Source of the DNA: Halopseudomonas litoralis
Lineage (GTDB): Bacteria; Pseudomonadota; Gammaproteobacteria; Pseudomonadales; Pseudomonadaceae
Direction: 5' to 3'
Assembly (NCBI RefSeq): GCF_900105005.1
Contig: NZ_LT629748.1
Location: forward strand, 2,728,001-2,792,000
Length of the DNA: 64,000 bases
Both the position numbers and the translations under genes were made by a program. Under the pieces are notes generated by a model that was not told the DNA's origin, ran no database searches, and saw nothing but the letters and a program-made list of their open reading frames with translations. Below are positions 55,604 to 64,000 of this stretch, piece after piece. Each line of letters starts with the position of its first letter. The stretch's first letter is position 1.

Positions 55604-55748
55604 ACTCAAATCGGAATAGCGGCATCGCCGTGCCACGGACGTGGCACGGCGGACAAGACCCGGGGTCCCGGGCGCCACATAGTGTAAACGGACCGCCTCT
55701 TGCGTAACAGCATTCCATACTGACCCGACCCCATGATTGCGAGGATCC

Positions 55749-56501
55749 ATGCGCCCTTTCCCCCTGTCTTCTCTGTGGTTCATCTTTGCCGCTCTGCTGC
55801 TGTGCAGCCTCTATGCCGGCCATGTCAGCGCCAGCCCCGCAGAGCTGTACCAACGCTCCGGCATGGCGCAACACCAACAGCACTTCCAGGCCGCACTGCA
55901 GAGCGCTCAGCAGCGCTATGCCGGGCAATTTCCGCCGGCGGTACAGGAAACGCTGGTGCGCAACAGCAGTCAGCGTTTCGAGCCGCAGGGCATGCATGAC
56001 CGCGCCCAGGCCCGGCTGGCCCTGGCCATGGAGCCGGCAGCTATCCAGCAGGCACTGACCTTCTTCAACAGTCCCCTGGGAAGAAAAATAGTTTCAGCTG
56101 AAACCCAGGCCAGCTCCCCAGCATCGGTGGCCACCATGCAGCAAGGCCTGCCAACGCGGCAGTTGAGCGCTGAACGCCACGCCTTGATCGAGCGACTGGG
56201 CAGCCGGTTGCCGGCACTGGAATTGGGTGTAGAAGTTTCCATGGCGCTCACCGGGCTGGCGGCGCAGAGCGCCAACGATCTGCTGGGTGGGCTGATGAAG
56301 ATTCCGCAACAGGGCGGTACTGCCAGTCGCGACCGACTGCGTGAGCAGATGCGCTCCAACCTGCCGGAGACATTGGCCTATATCTACCGCGACCTGAGTG
56401 ACGACGAACTGACCCGCTTTGCTGAATGGGCCGAGTCCGTCGGCGGGCAGGCCTTCTATCGCGCCACGGAGCAGGCCGTACGCGATGCGCTGAACCCCTG
56501 A
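55749..56501 (+). CDS. DUF2059 secreted protein
   Basis: The 250-residue protein has a signal peptide (about 1-29, ending HVSAS). The helical mature part contains ALTFFNSPLGRKIVSAE, the core of DUF2059, and a second similar segment LTRFAEWAESVGGQAFYRAT at the C-terminus. It is probably periplasmic, of unknown function. The ATG at 55749 follows GAGGA; an upstream TTG in frame is less likely. It stands alone between the oxygenase gene (divergent) and the alpha/beta hydrolase gene (convergent). Confidence 0.83.
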   Translation: MRPFPLSSLWFIFAALLLCSLYAGHVSASPAELYQRSGMAQHQQHFQAALQSAQQRYAGQFPPAVQETLVRNSSQRFEPQGMHDRAQARLALAMEPAAIQQALTFFNSPLGRKIVSAETQASSPASVATMQQGLPTRQLSAERHALIERLGSRLPALELGVEVSMALTGLAAQSANDLLGGLMKIPQQGGTASRDRLREQMRSNLPETLAYIYRDLSDDELTRFAEWAESVGGQAFYRATEQAVRDALNP

Positions 56502-56543
56502 GCCTATTCAGGGCGCGCTGCGACTCCCGAATCAGTGGCCGAA

Positions 56544-57476
56544 TCAGTAGCCCAGCCGCTCGCCCAGCCAATCAAGATATTGCCGGCGATACCTGGGCTT
56601 TTCATTAGCCAGATGATGGCGCGCCTTGGGCAGGTAGAACAGCTCGGGAGCATCGAACTTGTCCTGCAGCACCTTGATATTATGCTGCCAGTCCACCGTA
56701 CCATCAGCCTGCCCCTGCACTATCAAGGGGCGATGCGCTGCCGGCACGGCCGTCTCGATACGCGGAATCCACTTGTCCAACGCCTGCACCCAGGCCACCG
56801 GCAATACCTGCGCCTGCAGCGGGTCGTGCTGACGAATGAATTCGAGAAAATCCAGATCGGTCGAGTTATCGGTAAAGCGTCGTCCCAACTGCTGGATAAA
56901 GCCTCCCAACAGTTTGAGACTGAACTGCGAAACGCCCCACTGCCGCGGCCGAACCAGAGGTGCCATCAAAATCGTCTGCCCGGCCTGCTCCGGCATGGGA
57001 CCATGCAATAGCCGGTCGATGAGAATCGCGCCGCCGGTGCTCTGCCCGAGGAAATGCCATGGCGCGGGCAACTTCCACAACCGACCCTGTTCAAGCACAC
57101 CATCAAGCACCTGCTGATAACGCAGGAAGCAATCGATACTCGCCCGCGCGCCACTGGACAATCCGTGCCCCGGCAAGTCGAATGCCAGTACCGCCAGGCG
57201 CTGGCTGAGCGCCCAACGAATCAGGTGCTGATACAACCCCATGTGATCGTAATAGCCATGCAACAGAACCAGCGTGCCGCGTGGCGCCGATGGCCGCCAG
57301 ACCTGTACGGCAACGTCGAAGCCATCGACGGTAATACGCCCCAGATGCTGAGCTGCATCGGCACTGAAATCGATGCCGTAGTAGCTGGCATACTGTCTGG
57401 CGGCCTGATTGAACGGTTGACCCGGCTCCAGCTCCGGCAGTTGTTCGACGAGGGAATTCAGAAACGCTTGGTCCAT
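56544..57476 (-). CDS. Alpha/beta hydrolase (monoacylglycerol lipase-like)
   Basis: The 310-residue protein has the oxyanion region LVLLHGYYDHMGLYQHLI, LAFDLPGHGLSSG, the nucleophile Ser in FLGQSTGGAILID, and Asp and His candidates in VQGQADGTVDW and KARHHLANE. This is the serine aminopeptidase S33/lysophospholipase (PldB-like) fold. No signal peptide, so cytoplasmic. GGAAG seven bases before the ATG supports 57476. Divergent from glcB. Confidence 0.87.
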   Translation of the reverse strand: MDQAFLNSLVEQLPELEPGQPFNQAARQYASYYGIDFSADAAQHLGRITVDGFDVAVQVWRPSAPRGTLVLLHGYYDHMGLYQHLIRWALSQRLAVLAFDLPGHGLSSGARASIDCFLRYQQVLDGVLEQGRLWKLPAPWHFLGQSTGGAILIDRLLHGPMPEQAGQTILMAPLVRPRQWGVSQFSLKLLGGFIQQLGRRFTDNSTDLDFLEFIRQHDPLQAQVLPVAWVQALDKWIPRIETAVPAAHRPLIVQGQADGTVDWQHNIKVLQDKFDAPELFYLPKARHHLANEKPRYRRQYLDWLGERLGY

Positions 57477-57651
57477 TGGAATTCTTCCAGGGGGCAGCTG
57501 ACGGGTAATTATCTGCCGCTTTGATCTGATACCGACACAATTCCACGTTTTGAACATGATTTGCAAACGATCATCGTGTAACATGCTGCGTCTCCAAATG
57601 CCACGTCCTTATGCGCCCAGGCGCAGTATCTCCGTAGAGTGAGGGGTTTTC

Positions 57652-59829
57652 ATGACTGAACGCGTCCAAGTCGGTAATCTGCAGATTGCCAAGGTTCTTT
57701 TCGACTTCATCAATGAGCAGGCCATTCCCGGTACCGGTGTGAAAGCTGACGCTTTCTGGGCCGGAGTCGATACGCTGATTCATGATCTGGCGCCGAAGAA
57801 CCGCGCCCTGCTGGCCAAACGTGACGACCTGCAGGCGAGTATTGACGCCTGGCATCAGGAACGTGCGGGTCAGACTCACGATGCCGTCGCCTATAAAACC
57901 TTCCTCCAGGAAATCGGCTACCTGCTGCCGGAGCCGGCCGATTTCAAGATCACGACCGAAAATGTCGACGAAGAGATCGCTACCATGGCCGGCCCGCAGC
58001 TGGTTGTGCCGATCATGAACGCCCGCTTCGCCCTGAATGCCGCCAATGCCCGCTGGGGCTCCCTGTATGACGCTCTCTACGGTACCGATGCCATCAGCGA
58101 AGAAGGCGGCGCCGAGAAAGGCAAGGGTTACAACAAGATCCGCGGTGACAAGGTTATCGCCTTCGCCCGCGCGTTCCTTGATGAGGCAGCTCCACTGGCC
58201 AAAGGTTCCCACGTGGATGCCACCGCCTATACCATCAACAATGGTCAGCTGAGCGTCACGCTGCAGGATGGCAATGAGACCGGCCTCAAGGAAGCCGACA
58301 AGTTCCTCGCCTTCCAGGGCGACGCCGCAGCACCGCAGGCCCTGCTGCTGAAGAATAACGGCATGCATTTCGAGATCCAGATCGATCCGTCCAGCCCGAT
58401 TGGCCAGACCGATGCTGCCGGCGTCAAGGATGTGCTGATGGAGTCTGCCATCACCACCATCATGGACTGCGAAGATTCGGTTGCCGCCGTCGACGCCGAT
58501 GACAAGGTGCTGGCCTACAAGAACTGGCTGGGCCTGATGAAAGGTGATCTGGCCGAAACCGTCAGCAAGGACGGCAAGACCTTCACCCGCACCATGAACC
58601 CGGACCGGACCTATATCAAGGCGGATGGCTCCGAGCTGAAACTGCACGGCCGCTCGATGCTCTTCGTGCGCAACGTCGGGCATCTGATGACCAATGATGC
58701 CATCCTCGACAAAGATGGCCGCGAAGTGCCCGAAGGCATTCTCGACGGTATCGTGACCAGCCTGACCGCCATGCATAACCTCAATGGCAGCACCAGCCGC
58801 CGCAATACCCGCACCGGCAGCGTCTATATCGTCAAACCGAAGATGCACGGTCCGGAAGAAGTGGCTTTCGCCAACGAGCTGTTTGACCGCGTCGAGGACC
58901 TGCTGGGGCTGACACGCAACACACTCAAGGTCGGCATCATGGATGAAGAGCGCCGCACCACCGTCAACCTGAAAGCCTGTATCAAGGCCGCCAGTGAGCG
59001 CGTCGTATTCATCAACACTGGCTTCCTCGACCGTACCGGCGATGAAATCCATACTTCCATGGAAGCAGGCCCGGTAGTGCGCAAGGCCAACATGAAGGCC
59101 GAGAAGTGGATCAGTGCCTATGAAAACTGGAACGTCGATCATGGCCTGAATTGCGGCCTGTCCGGTCGTGCCCAGATCGGCAAGGGCATGTGGGCCATGC
59201 CGGACCTGATGGCCGGCATGCTGGAGCAGAAGATCGGCCACCCGATGGCCGGTGCCAATACCGCCTGGGTTCCGTCCCCGACTGCCGCCACTCTGCACGC
59301 CCTGCACTACCATAAGGTCAATGTATTCGAGCGCCAGAAGGAACTGGCCGAGCGCGAGTTCGCCTCGGTAGACGACATCCTGACCCTTCCGCTGGCCCAG
59401 AACACCAACTGGAGCGATGACGAGAAGAAGAACGAGATCGACAACAACGTTCAGGGCATCCTGGGTTACGTGGTGCGCTGGATCAGTCAGGGTGTCGGCT
59501 GCTCCAAGGTGCCGGATATCAACGATGTCGGCCTGATGGAAGACCGCGCAACACTGCGTATTTCCAGCCAGCTGCTGGCCAACTGGTTGCGTCACGGCAT
59601 CATCACCAGGGAGCAGGTGATCGAAAGCATGCAGCGCATGGCACTGGTGGTAGATCGACAGAATGCCAGCGACGCCGGCTACCAGCCGATGGCACCTGAC
59701 TTCGACAACAACATTGCCTTCCAGGCCTCGCTGGAACTGATCCTCGAGGGCAGCAAACAGCCGAACGGTTACACCGAACCAGTTCTGCATCGCTGCCGCC
59801 GCGAGTACAAAGCCAAGTACGGCATGTAA
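57652..59829 (+). CDS. glcB: Malate synthase G
   Basis: The 725-residue enzyme condenses glyoxylate with acetyl-CoA. The length and the alpha/beta insert between strands mark isoform G, not A. Catalytic residues are in [16 protein letters not shown] (Arg), [15 protein letters not shown] (Glu/Asp) and the Asp near the end. [16 protein letters not shown] is also conserved. GAGGGG precedes the ATG. It is monocistronic with a strong terminator; no glcDEF genes are adjacent. Confidence 0.96.
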   Translation: MTERVQVGNLQIAKVLFDFINEQAIPGTGVKADAFWAGVDTLIHDLAPKNRALLAKRDDLQASIDAWHQERAGQTHDAVAYKTFLQEIGYLLPEPADFKITTENVDEEIATMAGPQLVVPIMNARFALNAANARWGSLYDALYGTDAISEEGGAEKGKGYNKIRGDKVIAFARAFLDEAAPLAKGSHVDATAYTINNGQLSVTLQDGNETGLKEADKFLAFQGDAAAPQALLLKNNGMHFEIQIDPSSPIGQTDAAGVKDVLMESAITTIMDCEDSVAAVDADDKVLAYKNWLGLMKGDLAETVSKDGKTFTRTMNPDRTYIKADGSELKLHGRSMLFVRNVGHLMTNDAILDKDGREVPEGILDGIVTSLTAMHNLNGSTSRRNTRTGSVYIVKPKMHGPEEVAFANELFDRVEDLLGLTRNTLKVGIMDEERRTTVNLKACIKAASERVVFINTGFLDRTGDEIHTSMEAGPVVRKANMKAEKWISAYENWNVDHGLNCGLSGRAQIGKGMWAMPDLMAGMLEQKIGHPMAGANTAWVPSPTAATLHALHYHKVNVFERQKELAEREFASVDDILTLPLAQNTNWSDDEKKNEIDNNVQGILGYVVRWISQGVGCSKVPDINDVGLMEDRATLRISSQLLANWLRHGIITREQVIESMQRMALVVDRQNASDAGYQPMAPDFDNNIAFQASLELILEGSKQPNGYTEPVLHRCRREYKAKYGM

Positions 59830-59850
59830 TACCCGCTGCACGCTGAAAAG

Positions 59851-59880
59851 CCCGGCCAGAGAAATCTGCCGGGTTTTTTT
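59851..59880 (+). terminator. Rho-independent terminator of glcB
   Basis: CCCGG-(C)-CAGA, a GAAA tetraloop, and TCTG-CCGGG form a 9-pair stem with one bulge, followed by seven T residues. It starts 21 bases after the glcB stop. Confidence 0.93.
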
Positions 59881-60009
59881 GTGGCTTCAGTATGTATATG
59901 TCGTCAATGCAGTCAGTGCAGAAGGTGAAACATGCGCTCCATTACGAGCGCTCACCAGCCGGAGTGCATCCTGACGGAACGCGAGCCTGCCGGTCCGGTC
60001 TGATCGATT

Positions 60010-60261
60010 ATGGATATAGATAGCCTGATCAACCTGCTGCAATGGCCAGCGATGGTCGTCACACTGGTGGCGGCCTGGCTGGTGGGTTCGCGCAACAGAA
60101 TAAAACGCCTGGCCGGCTTCATCTGCTTTATCAGCAGTAATCTGCTCTGGGTTGCCTGGGGCTGGCACGCAGATGCCTGGGCGCTGATTGCACTGCAGAT
60201 CGGCCTGTTTCTGATGAACCTTCGCGGCACCCGGAAAAACGCCGAGCCGCCGCCGGCCTGA
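60010..60261 (+). CDS. Small three-helix membrane protein
   Basis: The 83-residue protein has three predicted membrane helices: MVVTLVAAWLVGS, GFICFISSNLLWVAWG and ALIALQIGLFLMNLRG, followed by a charged tail. Such a triple-helix unit recalls one half of a PnuC/SWEET-type transporter, but the resemblance is weak and unproven. The ribosome binding site before the ATG is poor. It follows glcB beyond the terminator and ends six bases from the convergent zapA-like gene. Confidence 0.6.
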   Translation: MDIDSLINLLQWPAMVVTLVAAWLVGSRNRIKRLAGFICFISSNLLWVAWGWHADAWALIALQIGLFLMNLRGTRKNAEPPPA

Positions 60262-60267
60262 CTACTC

Positions 60268-60543
60268 TCATCGATCAATCGGCGATTCGAGCATCCCGAC
60301 CAGGTCGGCCAGGCGCTGTTCGGCGTCCTGCAGTTGCTCCGTCTGCCGAACCAACGGCACACACAGACTCAGAGCGGTCGCTACCAGCAGTTCGGTATGC
60401 CCGCTGCCATGATGGCGGGCTTTGGTGTCTGCGAGCTTCTGCTGCAGCAGATCCGCAGCCTGCTGGAACAGCACCGCCTCATCCGCAGCGATGCGGAACG
60501 AGTAATCCTGCCCTAGCAGACTGATGACCTGGATATCACTCAT
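60268..60543 (-). CDS. ZapA-like protein, second copy
   Basis: The 91-residue protein has an N-terminal part IQVISLLGQDYSFRIAADEA resembling the ZapA globular domain (LRILDKEYQV in the canonical protein), a middle helix ELLVATALSLCVPLV in place of VERIAVMAALNISHE, and a coiled C-terminal helix. It is clearly shorter and diverged from the zapA at 43065. The start overlaps the stop of the upstream coiled-coil gene by four bases. FtsZ binding is inferred, not shown. Confidence 0.75.
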   Translation of the reverse strand: MSDIQVISLLGQDYSFRIAADEAVLFQQAADLLQQKLADTKARHHGSGHTELLVATALSLCVPLVRQTEQLQDAEQRLADLVGMLESPIDR

Positions 60544-60767
60544 GCTTCGGCGCTGACACCGCCACGCTGCACCAGTGCCTGCAGACGTGCCAACATCGAT
60601 GCCTGTTGCTCTTCCTGTTCCATGGCAGCCAGCTGCAGGCTGTCATTCTCTTCCTTGGCCTGTTGTAGTTGCTGCTCCAGACGAGTGATATTCTCGCTCT
60701 GCGTGCTATTTTGCTGCAGCAGATCGGTGACCAGTCGCTCGAGCTGGGTGAGAGTGGTTTCCAGCAT
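60540..60767 (-). CDS. Small coiled-coil protein upstream of the second zapA
   Basis: The 75-residue protein consists almost wholly of heptads (LTQLERLVTDLLQQNSTQSE and onward, rich in Gln and Glu), so a long coiled coil is expected. GGGGG seven bases before the ATG supports the start; the frame extends to 60914 without sense. It overlaps the zapA-like gene by four bases, exactly as the TIGR02449-type gene does with zapA at 43065. It may be a ZapB-like partner; function is unknown. Confidence 0.72.
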   Translation of the reverse strand: MLETTLTQLERLVTDLLQQNSTQSENITRLEQQLQQAKEENDSLQLAAMEQEEQQASMLARLQALVQRGGVSAEA

Positions 60768-60837
60768 GTCATACCCCCTGAGAAAAGGCGCAGAGGATAT
60801 CCCAAAGCGCGGCATACCACCAGCTGCAAGCTGTCTC

Positions 60838-61482
60838 TCAGGCGGGTGGTGGCGCGTAAATACGCAAGAAAATCTCCACCACTTCATCAACGTGCTGCTG
60901 ACGATCTGCCGCACTCAAGGCCTGATCATAGCCAATCAGCAACCGGAAGTTATGGTCCCCCTTGAGCAGGCAGAAGAAATGTCGCGCAGCGCTGAGCGGG
61001 TCAGCGACCTGCATCTCGCCCGCTGCCTGGGCCCGCTGCAGCACCTGCACCATGCCGTCACATATCCTTTGTGGTCCCGCTTCGTAGAACAGTTGCGCCA
61101 ACTTCATATCCTGCCCGGCCATGCTGACCAACAGCCGGTGCAGGGCCAATGACTCGCGGCTGTTGATCAGAGTGCAGAAGGCATCGCCGATACGGTGCAA
61201 CCGGCGGCGGATATTGAGCTCGGCGGAATGATCGAATAACAGCTGCGGCATCTGCATCTCGCAGACGTAGCGAATGGAAGCGCCGTACAGCGTTTCCTTG
61301 TCGTTGAAGTGGCTGTAGACCGTGAGTTTGGAGACCCCCGCCTCCCCGGCGATGGCATCCATGCTGGTGCCTTCATAGCCGTTACGCAGGAATAACGTCT
61401 GGGCCGCATTGAGGATGGCCTGTCGCTTGGCAGGGTCTTTCGGCCGACCGAGGCCACTGGTCTGCAATTTTTTTTCAGACAT
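60838..61482 (-). CDS. TetR/AcrR family transcriptional regulator
   Basis: The 214-residue regulator has an N-terminal helix-turn-helix (about 25-70) with TSMDAIAGEAGVSKLTVYSH, then a TetR_C-type ligand domain including HRLLVSMAGQDMKLAQLFYE. It is divergent from the RND adaptor gene, so it most likely represses the pump and itself. The ATG at 61482 is preferred because the upstream ATG at 61518 abuts the -10 box TATAGT. The inducer is unknown. Confidence 0.87.
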   Translation of the reverse strand: MSEKKLQTSGLGRPKDPAKRQAILNAAQTLFLRNGYEGTSMDAIAGEAGVSKLTVYSHFNDKETLYGASIRYVCEMQMPQLLFDHSAELNIRRRLHRIGDAFCTLINSRESLALHRLLVSMAGQDMKLAQLFYEAGPQRICDGMVQVLQRAQAAGEMQVADPLSAARHFFCLLKGDHNFRLLIGYDQALSAADRQQHVDEVVEIFLRIYAPPPA

Positions 61483-61518
61483 GTTCTTAAATACTGGACT
61501 GGCGAGTTTGCTATTCAT

Positions 61519-61547
61519 ACTATACCCATCAGTTCAGTTATTCCCAA
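61519..61547 (-). promoter_or_regulatory. Promoter of the TetR regulator gene
   Basis: On the minus strand TTGGGA (61547-61542), a 17-base spacer and TATAGT (61524-61519) make a plausible sigma-70 promoter, starting near 61512 and leaving about 30 bases of leader before the ATG at 61482. The intergenic space is short, so a TetR operator probably overlaps this promoter and that of the pump. Confidence 0.55.
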
Positions 61548-61570
61548 CTCTTTGCGACAGGTCGTTGCCC

Positions 61571-62668
61571 ATGTTCCGCCATGCTCTGCTCGGTTTATTT
61601 GCCGTCACCCTCACCGTCCTGACCGGATGTCGTGAACCCGAAACCGTCGAAGCGCCGCCACGCCCTGCGGTCGCGGTACAACCGCAGCCGGCACAGGCCC
61701 AGGTGCAGAGCTACCCCGGTGAGGTGCGTGCGCGCTTCGAGCCGGAACTGGCCTTCCGTATCGCTGGTAAGGTGTCCAAACGTATGGTGGATGCCGGGGA
61801 ACGGGTACGCAAAGGCCAGCCGTTGGCCGAACTCGACCCCGAGGATGTGCGTCTGCAACTGGAAGCAGCGCGTGCCCAGGTCGCCGCAGCCCAAGCCAAT
61901 CTGCAACTGGCAAAGACCGAACGTGACCGTTACCGGACACTGCTCGAGCGCCAGATGATCAGCTCCTCGCAATTCGATAACGCCGACAACACCTATCGCT
62001 CGGCGGCTGCTCGACTGAAACAGGCCCGCGCCGAATTCGACGTGGCCGATAACCAGGCCACCTACAGTGTTCTGCGTGCCCCGCAAAATGGCGTGATCGC
62101 CCGCCGCTCGGTGGAGGTTGGCCAAGTGATTGCAGCGGGCCAGACGGTGTTCGTGCTGGCCGCCGACGGTGAGCGCGAAGTATTGATCAGCCTGCCGGAA
62201 AGCAGCATCGGCCATATCCTCATTGGCCAGACAGTGGAGGTGGAGCTGTGGTCGCGTCCCGAGGAGCGCTCTGTCGGCACGCTGCGCGAGTTGTCGCCGG
62301 CCGCCGATCCCCAGTCCCGAACCTTTGCTGCGCGGGTTAGTTTCGATGCCGAGGAGCAGCGGGTCGAGGTCGGCCAGAGCGCCAGGGTATTTATCCATCA
62401 GCCGGATCAGGTAGCGCTGTCGGTGCCGCTGTCCGCGGTCAGTTCAGAGGAACAGCAGACTTTTGTCTGGGTGATCGACCCACCCACCCACAGCGTTGTG
62501 CGCACGCCGGTTCGCATGGGTGCCTACGGCCAGGATCAGGTGACCATTCTGGATGGTCTGACGGCCGATGATTGGGTAGTTGCCGCTGGCGTGCATATGC
62601 TGGTCGAAGGCCAGACCGTGCAACCGGTGGATCGCCAGAATCGCAGCGTCACGCTCGACGGGGAATAA
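61571..62668 (+). CDS. RND efflux periplasmic adaptor (lipoprotein)
   Basis: The 365-residue protein has a lipoprotein signal with lipobox LTGC (Cys20), an adaptor core with ELAFRIAGKVSKRMVDAGERV (lipoyl/barrel), a long alpha-hairpin with QLEAARAQVAAAQANLQLAK, and VLRAPQNGVIARRSVEVGQ. This is the HlyD/AcrA-like membrane fusion protein family. It links the inner-membrane pump encoded next to it with an outer-membrane channel encoded elsewhere. Divergent from tetR. Confidence 0.92.
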   Translation: MFRHALLGLFAVTLTVLTGCREPETVEAPPRPAVAVQPQPAQAQVQSYPGEVRARFEPELAFRIAGKVSKRMVDAGERVRKGQPLAELDPEDVRLQLEAARAQVAAAQANLQLAKTERDRYRTLLERQMISSSQFDNADNTYRSAAARLKQARAEFDVADNQATYSVLRAPQNGVIARRSVEVGQVIAAGQTVFVLAADGEREVLISLPESSIGHILIGQTVEVELWSRPEERSVGTLRELSPAADPQSRTFAARVSFDAEEQRVEVGQSARVFIHQPDQVALSVPLSAVSSEEQQTFVWVIDPPTHSVVRTPVRMGAYGQDQVTILDGLTADDWVVAAGVHMLVEGQTVQPVDRQNRSVTLDGE

Positions 62669-62670
62669 TC

Positions 62671-64000
62671 ATGTCATTCAATCTCTCCGCCTGGGCGCTG
62701 CGCAATCGTCAGATCGTTCTGTATTTCATGCTGGTGTTGTCGGTGGCCGGGGTCCTGTCCTATGGCGAGCTGGGCCAGAGTGAAGATCCGCCGTTCACCT
62801 TCAAGGCCATGGTGGTTCGTACCAACTGGCCGGGGGCAACCGCCGAGGAAGTCGCCCGTCAGGTATCCGACCGGATTGAGCAGAAGGCGATGGAAACCGG
62901 CGCCTACCAGCAGGTGGTGTCCTACTCCCGTCCTGGAGAATCAACCATCACTTTCGTCGCGCTGGACAGTCTGGATTCCAGGGAGATACCGGAACTCTGG
63001 TATCAGTTACGGAAAAAGATCGGCGATATCCAGCATACCCTTCCGCCGGACATCGTCGGCCCGTTCTTCAATGATGAGTTCGGCACCACCTTCGGCAATA
63101 TCTATGCGCTGACCGGCGACGGCTTCGACTACGCGCTGTTGAAGGATTACGCCGAGCGTCTTCAACTTCAACTGCAGCGCATCACTGACGTCGGCAAGGT
63201 CGAGCTGATCGGCGTCCAGGAAGAGAAGGTCTGGATCGAGCTGTCCAACGTCAAGCTGGCAACGCTGGGCCTGCCGCTGGCCGCTGTACAGCAGGCATTG
63301 CAGGAACAGAATGCCCTGCGCGAGGCAGGCTTTTTCGAGACCGCCGATGAACGGGTGCGTCTGCGTGTGTCCGGGCAGTTCGAGACAGTCGAGCAGATTC
63401 GGCAATTCCCCATCCGCGTCGGCGACCGCACCTTCCGCATCGGCGACATAGCGGATGTGCGGCGGGGCTTCAATGACCCCATGGCACCGCGGATGCGTTT
63501 CATGGAACAGGATGCGCTGGGATTGGCGGTGTCGATGAAGGCCGGCGGCGATATTCTGGCTCTGGGCCAGACCCTGGAAACCGAGTTCGATCGGATGCGC
63601 CAGACATTGCCGGTCGGCCTGCAGTTGCACAAGGTATCCGATCAGCCGGAAGCGGTACGCGAAAGCGTTGGCGAGTTCGTCAAGGTACTGGCCGAGGCGG
63701 TGATCATCGTGCTGTTGGTGAGCTTCTTCTCCCTTGGCCTGCGCACCGGCCTGGTGGTGGCGCTATCGATTCCGCTGGTGCTGGCGATGACCTTCACGGT
63801 GATGAACTACTTCGATATCGGCCTGCACAAGATTTCCCTCGGCGCCCTGGTACTGGCGCTGGGGCTGATGGTGGACGATGCCATCATCGCGGCGGAGATG
63901 ATGGTGATCAAGATGGAGCAGGGTTTCGACCGGATCAAGGCGGCCAGCTTCGCCTGGACCAGCACCGCCTTCCCGATGCTCACCGGCACGCTGATTACCG
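62671..64000 (+). CDS. RND efflux pump, inner-membrane transporter (3' truncated by window edge)
   Basis: The gene begins with ATG two bases after the adaptor stop (GGGGA upstream) and is open to the window end, giving 443 residues of an expected ~1,020. The first helix is about residues 12-32, followed by a periplasmic domain with TNWPGATAEEVARQVSDRIEQ and then helices 2-4. LALGLMVDDAIIAAEMM is the helix 4 motif with the two Asp of proton relay. The family is HAE1-type RND; substrate unknown. Confidence 0.92.
   Translation, partial: MSFNLSAWALRNRQIVLYFMLVLSVAGVLSYGELGQSEDPPFTFKAMVVRTNWPGATAEEVARQVSDRIEQKAMETGAYQQVVSYSRPGESTITFVALDSLDSREIPELWYQLRKKIGDIQHTLPPDIVGPFFNDEFGTTFGNIYALTGDGFDYALLKDYAERLQLQLQRITDVGKVELIGVQEEKVWIELSNVKLATLGLPLAAVQQALQEQNALREAGFFETADERVRLRVSGQFETVEQIRQFPIRVGDRTFRIGDIADVRRGFNDPMAPRMRFMEQDALGLAVSMKAGGDILALGQTLETEFDRMRQTLPVGLQLHKVSDQPEAVRESVGEFVKVLAEAVIIVLLVSFFSLGLRTGLVVALSIPLVLAMTFTVMNYFDIGLHKISLGALVLALGLMVDDAIIAAEMMVIKMEQGFDRIKAASFAWTSTAFPMLTGTLIT

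Noticed and set aside
57571..59841. 756-codon open frame on the minus strand, covering all of glcB
   Set aside because: It lies exactly opposite glcB, has no family features, is rich in His, Gly and Asp as expected for the reverse of a high-GC gene, and has no ribosome binding site. glcB is certain.
61483..61518. TetR regulator starting at the ATG at 61518
   Set aside because: That ATG immediately follows the best -10 box, so the mRNA would start inside or after it; the ATG at 61482 gives a normal leader and family length.
1..64000. tRNA, rRNA, CRISPR array, prophage or insertion sequence
   Set aside because: No cloverleaf-like or rRNA sequence, no regularly spaced repeats, and no integrase or transposase gene were found on either strand.

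Overview
The window is about 60% GC and almost fully coding. It comes from the chromosome of a Pseudomonas-lineage gammaproteobacterium, probably the Halopseudomonas or P. stutzeri-like part of the family. The evidence is gene content and order: an oprH-phoP-phoQ operon with GTTCAG PhoP boxes, a ubiI-ubiH-pepP-ygfB / coiled-coil-zapA-6S RNA-ygfA locus, an rppH-ptsP / HAD phosphatase locus, and serA divergent from a D-2-hydroxyglutarate dehydrogenase gene. In P. aeruginosa, as I recall its gene order, these blocks lie far apart, so the window is a mosaic of conserved Pseudomonas blocks. I see no phage, insertion sequence, tRNA, rRNA or CRISPR array.

Layout. 1-4.5 kb: C-terminal part of a fused MnhAB subunit, then mnhCDEFG (Mrp Na+/H+ antiporter). 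4.6-5.6 kb: a small envelope operon (DUF883, YqjE-like, YqjK-like). 5.7-8.8 kb: rlmJ and an orphan GspE/PulE ATPase, separated by a 448-base gap holding two striking palindromic elements. 8.9-12.4 kb: a CYTH-CHAD protein divergent from a PhoU-like/Pit phosphate operon. 12.5-18.5 kb: argE, amn, argA, ilvD. 18.6-23.5 kb: DUF1090, a PfpI-like protein, lgt-thyA-folA, a TSUP permease, a TANGO2-like protein. 23.5-28.4 kb: ptsP-rppH, a HAD phosphatase, rlmI. 28.5-38.2 kb: gcvR, mgtE, the glycine cleavage genes gcvT-gcvH-gcvP, and an iron ABC importer (fbpA-fbpB) under a Fur box.

38.2-46.8 kb: ubiquinone hydroxylases, pepP, ygfB, a coiled-coil gene with zapA, 6S RNA, ygfA, a 44-residue membrane protein gene, ilvA and rpiA. 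46.8-52.8 kb: phoQ, phoP, oprH, serA and the D2HG dehydrogenase. 52.8-59.8 kb: an FAH-family hydrolase, a SdiA-regulated protein, DUF523, a 2OG-Fe(II) oxygenase, DUF2059, an alpha/beta hydrolase and glcB. 59.9-64 kb: a small membrane protein, a second coiled-coil/ZapA pair, and a TetR regulator divergent from an RND efflux adaptor and pump that runs off the right edge.

Three items most deserve follow-up. First, the paired elements at 6665-6777 and 6871-6972 share a core but have different, self-complementary stems. Second, the coiled-coil/ZapA module occurs twice (42859-43367 and 60268-60767) with the same 4-base overlap. Third, the 44-codon gene at 44172-44306 is convergent with and overlaps ygfA. 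Metabolic themes are serine/glycine/one-carbon flux (serA, gcvTHP, gcvR, thyA, folA, ygfA), arginine and branched-chain amino acid synthesis, envelope stress (PhoPQ-OprH, RND) and ion homeostasis (Mrp, MgtE, Pit, Fbp).
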